Below, one piece after another: positions 18,957-27,128 of a stretch of DNA of 64,000 bases. Positions within the stretch are counted from its first letter, which is position 1; each line of letters opens with the position of its first letter. The notes below the pieces were generated by a model. It made no database searches. It was not told the DNA's origin and worked only from the letters and a program-made list of their open reading frames with translations. The DNA lies in contig NZ_CP024637.1 of NCBI RefSeq assembly GCF_009728735.1, positions 155,910-219,909 of the forward strand. Direction: 5' to 3'. The translations under genes and the position numbers were made by a program. The DNA is from Pantoea phytobeneficialis. GTDB taxonomy: Bacteria; Pseudomonadota; Gammaproteobacteria; Enterobacterales; Enterobacteriaceae.

Positions 18957-19832
18957 TTAAGCCAGCTTCTGCTGCAAAAACGCCATAAAAACCCGGTTCA
19001 CCTCACTACGCTGACGATGCTGCGGATACAACGCATTCAGGCTCAACGAAGAAGGGTGCCAGTCATCCAGCACCGTCACTAAATCGCCACTGGCGAGGGC
19101 AGGAGCGACGATAAATTCAGGTAACAGAATCAGTCCCAGCCCGGCCATCGCTGCATCGCGCAGCATCTCCCCGTTGTTGCTGACCATCGGTCCCTGCACG
19201 TTAATCACCTCACGCTGTTCACCCCGGAACAGTTCCCAGCCGGTCTGGCTCTCGCGACCATAGCGCAGACAGGCGTGATCGAGCAGATCGTCAGGTTTAC
19301 GTGGTGCATCGGCTCCTTGCAGGTAGCGCGGGCTGGCACAAATCACCCGGCGAAACTCACCCAACTTTTTGGCAATCAGGGTGGAGTCGGGCAGGGTCCC
19401 GATGCGAATCGCCATATCAAAACCTTCGCCAATCATATCGACATAGCGGTCTGCCAGCTCCACCTGGAATTGCAACGCCGGATGCAGGCTGAGAAATTCA
19501 GCGATATAGGGCGAAAGATGGCTGATACCAAATGACATCGGCACGCTCAGACGAAAACTGCCCTGGAGCACCTGACGGCGTCCGGATACCGCCAACTCCG
19601 CTTCCTGCACATCATCCAGAATGCGCTGCGCATGGCGGGCAAACAGCTGGCCGTTATCTGTCACCGACAACTTGCGCGTGTTGCGATTGAGCAGGCGCGC
19701 CCCGAGTGACTCCTCCAGCGCGGCTATGCGGCGGCTGACATATTGTTTGGAAAGCATCAACTGCTCGGCAGCCGCAGTGAAGTTACCGGCTTTAATTACG
19801 GCGACATAAATGCGCAGGTCATCTATCTGCAT
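18957..19832 (-). CDS. LysR family transcriptional regulator
   Basis: About 291 residues from ATG 19832; GTG 19841 is an alternative three codons earlier. The HTH is at the N-terminus (LRIYVAVIKAGNFTAAAEQL ... KQYVSRRIAALEESLGARLL) and the effector domain follows (LSVPMSFGISHLSPYIAEF, VDMIGEGFDMAIRIGTLPDS), typical of the CrgA/DmlR-like LysR group. It is divergent from the pirin gene at 19956 (about 120 bp between starts), which is its likely target. Confidence 0.9.
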   Translation of the reverse strand: MQIDDLRIYVAVIKAGNFTAAAEQLMLSKQYVSRRIAALEESLGARLLNRNTRKLSVTDNGQLFARHAQRILDDVQEAELAVSGRRQVLQGSFRLSVPMSFGISHLSPYIAEFLSLHPALQFQVELADRYVDMIGEGFDMAIRIGTLPDSTLIAKKLGEFRRVICASPRYLQGADAPRKPDDLLDHACLRYGRESQTGWELFRGEQREVINVQGPMVSNNGEMLRDAAMAGLGLILLPEFIVAPALASGDLVTVLDDWHPSSLSLNALYPQHRQRSEVNRVFMAFLQQKLA

Positions 19833-19955
19833 ATTGTCCACTTATTAGTGACAGTCATTGTCAATGCAACGCATTGTTGGGCGTTTCAGTTTACGTATAC
19901 TGAGTCCCATCAGGAAGCGAAATCGTCTTCCACCAACAAATTTGAGGAGCAGACC

Positions 19956-20681
19956 ATGATTGAACAACGATTGTCAGCCCAGCGCGGCCTTGGTGACCAC
20001 GGCTGGTTGCATTCACGCCATACCTTCTCGTTCGCTAACTACTGGGACCCGAAACAAACCGGTTTCTCAGATTTGCTGGTGATTAACGATGACCAGGTGG
20101 CACCGGGTCGCGGTTTTGGTGCGCATCCGCACAGCAACATGGAGATTATCTCTTATGTGCTGGAAGGCGCGCTGGAGCATAAAGACTCTATGGGCACCGG
20201 TTCAGTGATTGTCCCCGGTGACGTGCAGTTGATGAGCGCCGGTAACGGTGTGACGCACAGCGAGTTTAACCACTCTAAAGCGGAAAACGTGCATTTCCTG
20301 CAAATCTGGATCGTACCGGCAGAACGCGGCACCCAGCCTGGCTACCAGCAGATTTCGGTGGCTGAAGGTGACAAACGTGGTCAGCTGCGTCTGATTGTAT
20401 CGCCCGAGGGTGATGCCGGTTCGCTGAGTATCCGCCAGGATATCCGTATCTATGCCGGATTGTTTGATGGTGCCGAGCAGCAGACCCTGGCGCTGGATGC
20501 CGACCGCTATGCTTACATCCATGTGGCGCGCGGCAGCATCGAAGTGAACGGTGTGGTGTTTAACGCCGGAGACGGTGCGCGCGTACGTAACGAAACCGCG
20601 CTGCAATTCGCTAACGGCAAAGATGCGGAAGTATTGGTGTTTGATCTGCGTCCGCTGGAAGTGAATCATCCTCAGCGTTAA
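19956..20681 (+). CDS. Pirin family protein
   Basis: 241 residues from ATG 19956, with a GAGGAGC site. It is a bicupin with the pirin N-terminal LGDHGWLHSRHTFSFANYWD, metal-ligand histidines in GFGAHPHSNMEIISYVLEG and the block SAGNGVTHSEFNHS. The C-terminal cupin (YIHVARGSIEVNGVVFNAGD) is more divergent. Bacterial pirins of this size (YhaK/YhhW type) can have quercetinase or redox-sensing roles. Its partner is the divergent LysR. A weak hairpin follows the stop. Confidence 0.93.
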   Translation: MIEQRLSAQRGLGDHGWLHSRHTFSFANYWDPKQTGFSDLLVINDDQVAPGRGFGAHPHSNMEIISYVLEGALEHKDSMGTGSVIVPGDVQLMSAGNGVTHSEFNHSKAENVHFLQIWIVPAERGTQPGYQQISVAEGDKRGQLRLIVSPEGDAGSLSIRQDIRIYAGLFDGAEQQTLALDADRYAYIHVARGSIEVNGVVFNAGDGARVRNETALQFANGKDAEVLVFDLRPLEVNHPQR

Positions 20682-20691
20682 GTTATAAAGG

Positions 20692-20709
20692 GGAGGCCTG
20701 ATGGCCTCC
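20692..20709 (+). terminator. Hairpin after the pirin gene
   Basis: GGAGGCC TGAT GGCCTCC directly after the stop, followed by the U-poor tail TCTGTTCTC. It is a weak terminator at best. Confidence 0.4.
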
Positions 20710-20720
20710 TCTGTTCTCAT

Positions 20721-20800
20721 TTGCGCGATAAATCGCGCCGCTACATAGGTGCAAAATTTTTTGCGCGATAAATCGCGCCGCTACATAGGTGCAAAATTTT
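20721..20800. repeat. Perfect 40-bp tandem duplication containing a REP unit
   Basis: Positions 20721-20760 and 20761-20800 are identical over 40 bases. Each copy holds one REP (GCGCGATAAATCGCGCCGCT) followed by ACATAGGTGCAAAATTTT. The lack of differences suggests a recent duplication. It lies just beyond the stop of the iolG-like gene. Confidence 0.95.
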
Positions 20801-20805
20801 ATCGC

Positions 20806-21804
20806 TTATAACAACGATGCCGGTGCTACCGGTTTACCGGTTTTCAACGATGCCAGCGCCGCATCAGCCAGCAGCAGGGCCTGCAAGCCATCATTCCCAC
20901 TCGGGTATTCTCCTTCCCCTTTTGCCAGTGCCTCAATAAAGGTCGCTAACTCGTTGCGATAGGCTTCGGCGTAGCGTTGCAGGAAAAAGTGCTGCGGTTT
21001 TTGCGCCACGACCCCCATCGCCACCGATTTCACCAACTGACTTTCCAGTTGATTGGTCACTGCTAACATCCCCTCGCTACCGTGGACCTCAATGCGTTGA
21101 TCGTAACCATAGCTGGCGCGACGGCTGTTGGTGATCACTGCCATTTTGCCGCTGGCACAGGTCAGGGTGACCACGGCGGTATCGACATCGCCTGCCGCTT
21201 TGATTTGGGGATCAACCAACGCTGAAGCGGAGGCATATACCGAGACGGGTTCCTCATCCAGTAACCAGCGTGCCATATCAAAATCGTGAATCGTCATATC
21301 GCGGAACAAGCCACCGGAGACTTTCACGTATTCCGGCGGTGGTGCACCCGGATCGCGCGAGCTGATGGTCACCAGCTCGGTGCTGCCAATCTCCCCGGCG
21401 CGCAGGCTGGATTGCAGGTGTGCCATGCTGGGATCAAAACGGCGGTTAAAACCAATCATCAACGGCACACCTGCTTCCCGCACCGTGGCAAGGCAGCTTT
21501 GCACGCGCGCCAGGCTGAGATCGACCGGTTTTTCACAGAAGATGGCTTTGTTCGCTCTCGCGGCGGCTTCAATCAAATCGGCATGGGTGTTGGTGGCACT
21601 GCAAATCGCCACCAGATCGATGCTGCTGTCTGCCAGGATGGTGGCGAGGTCGGCAACTGTCGCGCCATACTTCTCGGCCAACGCTGTCGCTGCCGGAGCA
21701 TAGACATCCATAACATACGCCAGCCGACACTGCGGATGGGCGGCGATATTTCCTGCGTGGATCTGGCCGATACGACCGGCACCCAATAAAGCGACATTCA
21801 GCAT
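20806..21804 (-). CDS. iolG: Inositol 2-dehydrogenase-like oxidoreductase (Gfo/Idh/MocA family)
   Basis: 332 residues. The NAD(P)-binding Rossmann motif GAGRIG is at 8-13, the family signature EKPV at 91-94, and the catalytic region has HDFDMARWLL, with the His used in substrate oxidation. The overall match, including GFNRRFDPSM, is to myo-inositol 2-dehydrogenases. It would oxidise inositol or a related polyol or sugar using NAD+. No other iol genes are near, so a different sugar is possible and the name is provisional. It is divergent from the LacI gene at 22041, its probable regulator. Confidence 0.85.
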   Translation of the reverse strand: MLNVALLGAGRIGQIHAGNIAAHPQCRLAYVMDVYAPAATALAEKYGATVADLATILADSSIDLVAICSATNTHADLIEAAARANKAIFCEKPVDLSLARVQSCLATVREAGVPLMIGFNRRFDPSMAHLQSSLRAGEIGSTELVTISSRDPGAPPPEYVKVSGGLFRDMTIHDFDMARWLLDEEPVSVYASASALVDPQIKAAGDVDTAVVTLTCASGKMAVITNSRRASYGYDQRIEVHGSEGMLAVTNQLESQLVKSVAMGVVAQKPQHFFLQRYAEAYRNELATFIEALAKGEGEYPSGNDGLQALLLADAALASLKTGKPVAPASLL

Positions 21805-21918
21805 TGGTTATTCCTCGGGGGTAGAAAGGTTGTGGCGTTATTAATCGATGCGGGTGCAGATCAAGTCAAAACAAAGCCCCGGCGGCGTGATGAATTGATG
21901 AGGTAGATCACAGGCTTT

Positions 21919-21939
21919 TTTGATGTAACTAACATCAAA
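21919..21939. promoter_or_regulatory. Candidate operator between iolG-like and lacI-type genes
   Basis: A perfect inverted repeat TTTGATGT-AACTA-ACATCAAA lies in the 236-bp divergent region. A CRP-like half site with TCACA (21908-21912) sits next to it. It is a reasonable site for the LacI protein encoded alongside; this is inferred from position and symmetry only. Confidence 0.5.
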
Positions 21940-22040
21940 TGTGAATAATTAGTTGTATTTCATGCGCTTGATGGATTTGGCTTTTTGCCAGGATGTACGG
22001 ATACTGATTGCCTGTGAGGTAGATGACATCAGGACATGCC

Positions 22041-23066
22041 ATGAAGCAACATCACTGGAAATCGCCGTCGATCAAACAAATCGCGCAGGAAGCTGCCGTC
22101 AGTCCCGCCACCGTTGACCGGGTGCTGAATGGTCGCGAAGGCGTAAGGGAAGTGACGCGCAAAAAAGTGGCAGACGCGATGCAGCGGCTGGGATTGAACG
22201 CAGATACCGGCAACCCGAGTGCTAACAGAACGCGCATTGCGATTATTTGCGAATCCGGTTCCAGTTTTCTCCATCAGGTGGAGCAACAGGTACGCGCTGC
22301 TATCAATGATTATCCCCAGCTCCATTTCAGCCTCGATAGCGTGCCGAACGTGCAATTCAATGCCGAACGCTTCAGCCAACTGATTACCCGGCGAGCCGCC
22401 ACCAGTAGCGGCATCATCCTGGTGTGTCGCGATGAGGTAAAAATAAATCGTGCGGTTAAAGCGGCGATTGATGATGGGGTCCCGGTCATTTGTCTGACCA
22501 GCGATCTGCCCAATTCGCGGCGCAGCGCCTATGTGGGTATCGATCAGGTCGCTGCCGGAGCCACTGCGGGCTGGTTTATGGGCCGTATGCTGCCCGCACA
22601 GCAATCGGGCAATATTCTGCTGATTTGTAGTTCGACCTATCGTACCCAGGAGGAGCGTGAGATTGGCTTTCGCCGCGTGTTGCGCGAGGCATTCCCTTGG
22701 TTAACCATTCGTGATCGCGTCAACATTAACGACGAAGCGGAAACCGCGTATCTCAGCGTAAAAAAATGGCTGGAGCGGGGGAACCCGTTGGCAGGGATCT
22801 ACAACACCGCAGGCGGTAACGAAGGGGTGGCGCGCGCGTTAACCGATTTTGGCGTACAGGATCAGGTGATATTTATCGGCCATGAATTGAGTGAAGCGAG
22901 CCGACTGCTGCTGGAGAACGGCACCCTGGATTTGGTGCTCGGCCATGATATTCGTCGGGAGATCGATCTGTGCCTCGCCCTGTTGCAACAGCCGGGCAGC
23001 GGTCAGTCGTTCAGTGACAGCAAAATTCCGCTGCTCACCTGGCATCGCTACTCTTATTTTGCCTGA
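22041..23066 (+). CDS. LacI family transcriptional regulator
   Basis: 341 residues from ATG 22041 (AGGA 6 nt upstream; ATG 22023 is poorly spaced). The LacI HTH is clear: SIKQIAQEAAVSPATVDRVL followed by the hinge region GREGVREVTRKKVADAMQRL. The sugar-binding domain of the type I periplasmic-binding fold follows. The PATVDRVLNGR form, with an Asp where most LacI proteins have Ser, is typical of the group regulating inositol, ribose and rhizopine-like genes. It fits control of the divergent dehydrogenase gene. Confidence 0.92.
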   Translation: MKQHHWKSPSIKQIAQEAAVSPATVDRVLNGREGVREVTRKKVADAMQRLGLNADTGNPSANRTRIAIICESGSSFLHQVEQQVRAAINDYPQLHFSLDSVPNVQFNAERFSQLITRRAATSSGIILVCRDEVKINRAVKAAIDDGVPVICLTSDLPNSRRSAYVGIDQVAAGATAGWFMGRMLPAQQSGNILLICSSTYRTQEEREIGFRRVLREAFPWLTIRDRVNINDEAETAYLSVKKWLERGNPLAGIYNTAGGNEGVARALTDFGVQDQVIFIGHELSEASRLLLENGTLDLVLGHDIRREIDLCLALLQQPGSGQSFSDSKIPLLTWHRYSYFA

Positions 23067-23073
23067 CGGCTCA

Positions 23074-23154
23074 GGGGCAGAACACCACCCACAAAATGAT
23101 CACGCCGAATATACACACCAGAATGGCTGAAATGATTGAATCAGCACACATAAT
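23074..23154 (-). CDS. Probable 26-residue single-span membrane protein
   Basis: ATG 23154, with an AGGT site 5 nt upstream, opens 26 codons: MCADSIISAILVCIFGVIIL then WVVFCP. After four polar residues the chain is one continuous hydrophobic helix with Cys 2, 13 and 25, as in other small enterobacterial membrane proteins. It is convergent with the LacI gene (7-bp gap) and lies 115 bp upstream of the thi promoter on the opposite strand. I do not recognise the family. The ribosome-binding site, start and hydrophobic profile make a real gene more likely than not. Confidence 0.6.
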
Positions 23155-23268
23155 TTACCTGCCGGATTTCAGGATGAGGGGACGAGAATACGCGCAAATC
23201 ATGGAGAAAAATGGATGAACCTGAAACAGGGAATTTTTAAAGGTTAGGCTTTGTTGCCGGGCTTACAC

Positions 23269-23297
23269 TTGACGTAGCCTGGCGGCTGCAATACAAA
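23269..23297 (+). promoter_or_regulatory. Probable sigma-70 promoter of the thi operon
   Basis: TTGACG at 23269-23274, a 17-bp spacer and TACAAA at 23292-23297. The predicted start falls right at the 5' end of the TPP aptamer. Confidence 0.6.
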
Positions 23298-23302
23298 TAG
23301 AC

Positions 23303-23403
23303 GCGTCGGGGGAGTCTCGCTCAAGAGACTGAGAGGCTAAAAGCGCACTGCGCGGCTTAGCGACCCTTTGAACCTGACCCAGTTGATACTGGCGTAGGAA
23401 GAC
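23303..23403 (+). promoter_or_regulatory. TPP (THI-box) riboswitch
   Basis: All the conserved pieces of the thiamine pyrophosphate aptamer are present: the 5' CGGGGG, the CTGAGAGGCT pyrimidine-sensor helix (23329 onward), ACCCTTTGAACCTGA (23363 onward) and the closing ACTGGCGTAGGAAG. It precedes thiO by 143 nt. Between them lies a hairpin GACAGCC / GGCTGTC (23405-23427) and later a T-run at 23441, which may form part of the expression platform. High TPP should shut off thiOSGF and probably the transporter genes behind it. Confidence 0.95.
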
Positions 23404-23545
23404 TGACAGCCTGTCATTTCGGCTGTCTGACATCGGGACGTTTTTCCGTTGCGCGTGTCATTTCCCTCCTCCTGTATCCCGGGTCTCAGTGCGAAAACTG
23501 AGAGGCCGATGTGAATTCTCCCCTTTGTATTACGGAATACCCGCT

Positions 23546-24490
23546 ATGAGCCGCTGGTCTGTACTCGGTGGCGGTGTTGCGGGCCTGTGTGTGGCGACCT
23601 TACTCGCCGAACGCGGTGAACAGCTTGAAGTGATTAGCGATGACGCGCGTCAGCCCGCCTCCTGGTTTGCCGGAGGTATGCTCGCACCCTGGTGTGAAGC
23701 AGAAAGCGCACCACGCGCCGTCATTGAGCTGGGGCAGCACTCCGCAGCCTGGTGGCAACAACGCGTCAGTTGCGTTGAACATCAGGGCACGCTGGTGGTG
23801 GCACCACCACGCGACAGCCAGGAACTGAACCGCTTTGCCCGCATGACCGAACAACATCAATGGATTGATCCGGCAGACGTGGAGCCAGCCCTCGCCGGGC
23901 GCTTTGCCCGTGGTCTGTTTTTTGCGCAGGAGGGGCATCTCGATCCTCGCCTGGCACTGAATGAAATGCGTGAAAAGTTGCAGCAACGTGGGGTGGCTTT
24001 TCACCACGGGAAGCCGTCGGGGCAGGTGATTGATTGCCGGGGCATCCATGCGGCAACAGCGTTGCCGGGCCTGCGGGCGGTGCGGGGCGAGATGTTGATT
24101 TTACACAGCGATGAGGTGCGCTTCTCACGCCCGATTCGTCTGCTGCATCCGCGCTTTCCCTGCTATCTGGTGCCGCGTCGCGGCGGCCATTTTATGCTCG
24201 GTGCAACTATGGTCGAAAGCCATGATGCCAGCCCGATCAGCGCCCGTGCCATGATGGAGTTGCTGAGCGCGGCCTGGGCCATCCACCCGGCGTTGGCCGA
24301 AGCGCGTATTGTCGAAAGCGCCAGCGGTTTGCGTCCGGCGTATCCGGCAAATCTGCCGGAAATTCACTATCAAAACGGGACATTTTACCTTAACGGGATG
24401 TACCGCCACGGCTTCCTGCTGGCTCCGCTGATGGCGGAACAACTGATGCAGCGTTTAACTTCGGAACAACTTCATGAATATTCAGCTTAA
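23546..24490 (+). CDS. thiO: Glycine oxidase ThiO
   Basis: 314 residues from ATG 23546. The FAD-binding GGGVAGLCVATLLAERG is at the N-terminus, followed by ASWFAGGMLAPWCEAE (the ThiO substrate loop) and the C-terminal FYLNGMYRHGFLLAPLMAEQ. ThiO makes the dehydroglycine needed for the thiazole half of thiamine in organisms that do not use ThiH. It is first in the operon and overlaps thiS by 17 bp. Control is through the TPP riboswitch upstream. Confidence 0.93.
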   Translation: MSRWSVLGGGVAGLCVATLLAERGEQLEVISDDARQPASWFAGGMLAPWCEAESAPRAVIELGQHSAAWWQQRVSCVEHQGTLVVAPPRDSQELNRFARMTEQHQWIDPADVEPALAGRFARGLFFAQEGHLDPRLALNEMREKLQQRGVAFHHGKPSGQVIDCRGIHAATALPGLRAVRGEMLILHSDEVRFSRPIRLLHPRFPCYLVPRRGGHFMLGATMVESHDASPISARAMMELLSAAWAIHPALAEARIVESASGLRPAYPANLPEIHYQNGTFYLNGMYRHGFLLAPLMAEQLMQRLTSEQLHEYSA

Positions 24491-24671
24491 CGGTCGCCCG
24501 GTGCTGACGGCCGCCCGTACCCTGACCGAACTGCTGCGTGAGCAGCAGATTGACGTGGCCTGCGTGGCAACCGCCTACAACGGTACTTTTGTCCCCAAAT
24601 CCCGCTACGACAGTCAGCAACTGGAAGAGGGTTGTCAGCTCGAAGTGTTATCACCGATGCAGGGGGGCTAA
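24474..24671 (+). CDS. thiS: Sulfur carrier protein ThiS
   Basis: 65 residues of beta-grasp type, ending in the Gly-Gly (SPMQGG) that ThiF adenylates and that becomes a thiocarboxylate. The N-terminus [10 protein letters not shown] is typical. The stop overlaps the thiG start (TAATG). Confidence 0.95.
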   Translation: MNIQLNGRPVLTAARTLTELLREQQIDVACVATAYNGTFVPKSRYDSQQLEEGCQLEVLSPMQGG

Positions 24672-25441
24672 TGATGTTTTATGGCTTTGAACCGCAATCC
24701 CGCTTTCTGCTTGGTACCGCAGGTTATCCCTCACCGGCAATTTTGCAGCAGGCGATTGCGGCTGGCGGCAGCGAGATCATTACCGTCAGTCTGCGGCGTG
24801 AAGGGGCCGCTGGGGCCGCCTTCCGTGAACTACTTGCGCAACTGGATGTACGCGTGCTGCCGAACACCGCCGGGTGCCACACGGTGCAGGAAGCCGTGAC
24901 CACAGCGCAGATGGCGCGTGAATTGTTTAACACCCCGTGGATCAAGCTGGAGGTGATCGGCCATGCCGACACGCTACAACCTGATCCCTTCGCGCTGGTG
25001 GAAGCGGCACGCATCCTTTGCGCCGATGGCTTTCAGGTATTCCCCTACACCACTGAAGATTTGATCGTCGGTGAAAAATTGCTTGAAGCCGGCTGCGAAG
25101 TGCTGATGCCGTGGGGCGCACCCATCGGTTCCGGTCAGGGGCTACGTAACATTGATGGCCTGCGCGCGATGCGGGCCTGGTTCCGTGATGTTCCGTTAAT
25201 TGTCGATGCGGGCATCGGTGCCCCCTCGCAGGCAGCACAGGCAATGGAGCTGGGTTTCGATGCCATTCTGCTCAATACCGCAGTGGCTAAAGCGGGTGAC
25301 CCGGTGCGGATGGCAGGAGCCTTTCGCCAGGCGATCGAGGCAGGAAAAGCTGCCCATGACGGTGGCCTGATGGAGAAACGCGATATGGCTGCCGCCTCCA
25401 CGCCGATCTTTGGCCTGGCGACTTTCGGCGGAGAGGGGTAA
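24671..25441 (+). CDS. thiG: Thiazole synthase ThiG
   Basis: 256 residues of a TIM-barrel enzyme. Family blocks are [50 protein letters not shown] (with the Schiff-base Lys), [14 protein letters not shown] and [20 protein letters not shown]. It joins deoxyxylulose phosphate, dehydroglycine and ThiS thiocarboxylate into the thiazole. The start at 24671 is set by the overlap with thiS; ATG 24674 is the next possible. The gene is in the middle of the operon, 2 bp before thiF. Confidence 0.96.
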   Translation: MMFYGFEPQSRFLLGTAGYPSPAILQQAIAAGGSEIITVSLRREGAAGAAFRELLAQLDVRVLPNTAGCHTVQEAVTTAQMARELFNTPWIKLEVIGHADTLQPDPFALVEAARILCADGFQVFPYTTEDLIVGEKLLEAGCEVLMPWGAPIGSGQGLRNIDGLRAMRAWFRDVPLIVDAGIGAPSQAAQAMELGFDAILLNTAVAKAGDPVRMAGAFRQAIEAGKAAHDGGLMEKRDMAAASTPIFGLATFGGEG

Positions 25442-25443
25442 TC

Positions 25444-26412
25444 ATGGATCGCTACCAACGTCAGATGATGTTGCCAGAGATTGGCGAGCAGGGGCAGCAG
25501 CGGCTGAGTCAGGCTCGGGTGCTGGTGGTGGGCGCGGGTGGGCTGGGTTCCACGCTCCTGCCGTTGTTGGTGGGAGCGGGTGTCGGTTATATCCGCCTGT
25601 ACGATGACGATGAGGTGGCGCTGCACAATCTGCACCGTCAGACGCTGTTTGATATGCAGGATGTGGCGCAACCTAAAGTCACCAGCGCGCAGCGCGCGTT
25701 GCTGCGGCGTAACCCACTGGTGCGGGTGGAGCCGTTGCCGTTGTCCTTAACCGCCAGCAATGTGCAGCAGGCGCTACATAATATCGATCTGGTGATCGAC
25801 GCAGCGGATAACTTCGCCGTGACCTATCAACTGTCCGATGCCTGCCATCCATTGGGTATCCCTTTGATCAGCGCGTCGGTACTGGGGCGACAGGGTTATG
25901 TCGGCGGATTTTGCGGCTCAGCACCGAGTTACCGCGCGCTATTTCCATGTTTACCCACCAGTGCAGCCAACTGCAACACCGCAGGCGTGATGGGACCGGC
26001 CGTCGCCGCGCTCGGGGCGTTACAGGCGCAGATGGCACTCAGTGTGTTGCTGGGGTTTGCACCTTCGCCGCTGGGTTGCCTGGTCAACTGCGATTTTGTG
26101 CACTGGCATTTTCGCCAGTTCCGTTTTGATGGCGCAGGCGAGCCGGATCAACCTGGCGTGCCCTTTATTGATACCCGACTTCTCAGCGCTGAAGATTGCA
26201 TTGTCGAGTTGCGGAGTCGCGAGGAAGCCCCGGTTAGCGTGGCGGCCTGGGCGCAACGCATTCTGCCACAACAACTTGACGCCTGGCAGCCACCTGCTGA
26301 TCGGCGCATTGTGCTGGTGTGCGCCAGCGGCATTCGTGCTGCCCAGGCGGCAAGCGCGCTGGCGCAGCGTGGCTGCACCCGACTGGCGATTCTGGCGGCC
26401 AATCGACCATGA
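25444..26412 (+). CDS. thiF: ThiF-type adenylyltransferase fused to a rhodanese-like domain
   Basis: 322 residues. The E1-like domain has the nucleotide motif GAGGLGS (30-36), YDDDEVALHNLHRQTLF, DAADNF and the transfer Cys in NCNTAG (Cys177). The C-terminal 80 residues form a rhodanese-like domain with the active loop CASGIRAA (Cys293). It activates the ThiS C-terminus with ATP and may hand over sulfur in the same chain. The zinc-ribbon cysteines of E. coli ThiF (CYRC and CPVC) are absent: the first pair reads SYRA at 162-165. Its stop overlaps the next gene by 4 bp. Confidence 0.92.
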   Translation: MDRYQRQMMLPEIGEQGQQRLSQARVLVVGAGGLGSTLLPLLVGAGVGYIRLYDDDEVALHNLHRQTLFDMQDVAQPKVTSAQRALLRRNPLVRVEPLPLSLTASNVQQALHNIDLVIDAADNFAVTYQLSDACHPLGIPLISASVLGRQGYVGGFCGSAPSYRALFPCLPTSAANCNTAGVMGPAVAALGALQAQMALSVLLGFAPSPLGCLVNCDFVHWHFRQFRFDGAGEPDQPGVPFIDTRLLSAEDCIVELRSREEAPVSVAAWAQRILPQQLDAWQPPADRRIVLVCASGIRAAQAASALAQRGCTRLAILAANRP

Positions 26413-27128
26413 ACCCGGATATTACGCTGCACGATCTCAGTTTTAGCTGGGGAGGGCACCCGCTATGTCAGCACCTCGATTTGCGGCTGCGTGGCGGTAA
26501 AACCACGGTGTTGCTGGGGCGCAGCGGCATTGGCAAAAGTACCTTGCTGCGTCTGGTGGCCGGTTTGCTGCAACCGCAACAGGGCAGCATACGTGGCATC
26601 AGCGACAGCGTGGCCTGGATGGGGCAGCAGGATTTGCTCTATCCGTGGTTGTCGGTGCAGGACAACGTGATGTTGGTTGCACGGCTGAATGGCGAAAAGC
26701 CAGACCGCGCACGGGCCTTGCATCTGCTGGAGCAGGTCAAACTGGCCGATGTTGCTCATGCCCGGCCCGAGACGCTTTCTGGCGGTATGCGGCAACGCGT
26801 GGCGCTGGCGCGCACCCTGTACGCCGAACGCGATGTGGTACTGATGGATGAACCTTTTGCCACTCTGGATGTGATGACCAAACTCAGCCTGCAAACGCTG
26901 ACCGCGACGTTGTTGCAGGGGAAAACCGTGCTGCTGGTGACGCATGACCCGCTGGAAGCCTGCCGCATGGCGGATGACATTCTGCTGCTGAGTGGCCAGC
27001 CGTTGCGGATCGAAGCCTGGCCGGTGCCAGACGGCGCGGCTCCCCGCACGATCGATGATCCCGGCCTGTTGCAGGCGCAGGGCCAGTTGTTTACCCGATT
27101 GAATCAAGATGAAGAAAAATCTGTTTAG
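26409..27128 (+). CDS. ABC transporter ATP-binding protein (ThiZ-like, thiamine-precursor uptake)
   Basis: 239 residues. Walker A GRSGIGKS is at 37-44, the signature is [13 protein letters not shown] and Walker B is VVLMDEPFATLD, the layout of the nitrate/taurine/HMP-type ABC ATPases. The start at 26409 overlaps the thiF stop (ATGA), and the end overlaps the permease start by 20 bp. Together with the next two genes it matches the ThiXYZ system, which takes up a formylaminopyrimidine-type precursor. It belongs to the riboswitch-controlled operon by its spacing. Confidence 0.9.
   Translation: MNPDITLHDLSFSWGGHPLCQHLDLRLRGGKTTVLLGRSGIGKSTLLRLVAGLLQPQQGSIRGISDSVAWMGQQDLLYPWLSVQDNVMLVARLNGEKPDRARALHLLEQVKLADVAHARPETLSGGMRQRVALARTLYAERDVVLMDEPFATLDVMTKLSLQTLTATLLQGKTVLLVTHDPLEACRMADDILLLSGQPLRIEAWPVPDGAAPRTIDDPGLLQAQGQLFTRLNQDEEKSV

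Noticed and set aside
20721..20800. Possible CRISPR repeats
   Set aside because: Only two units, directly adjacent without spacers, and each is a REP also found singly elsewhere. No cas genes are present.
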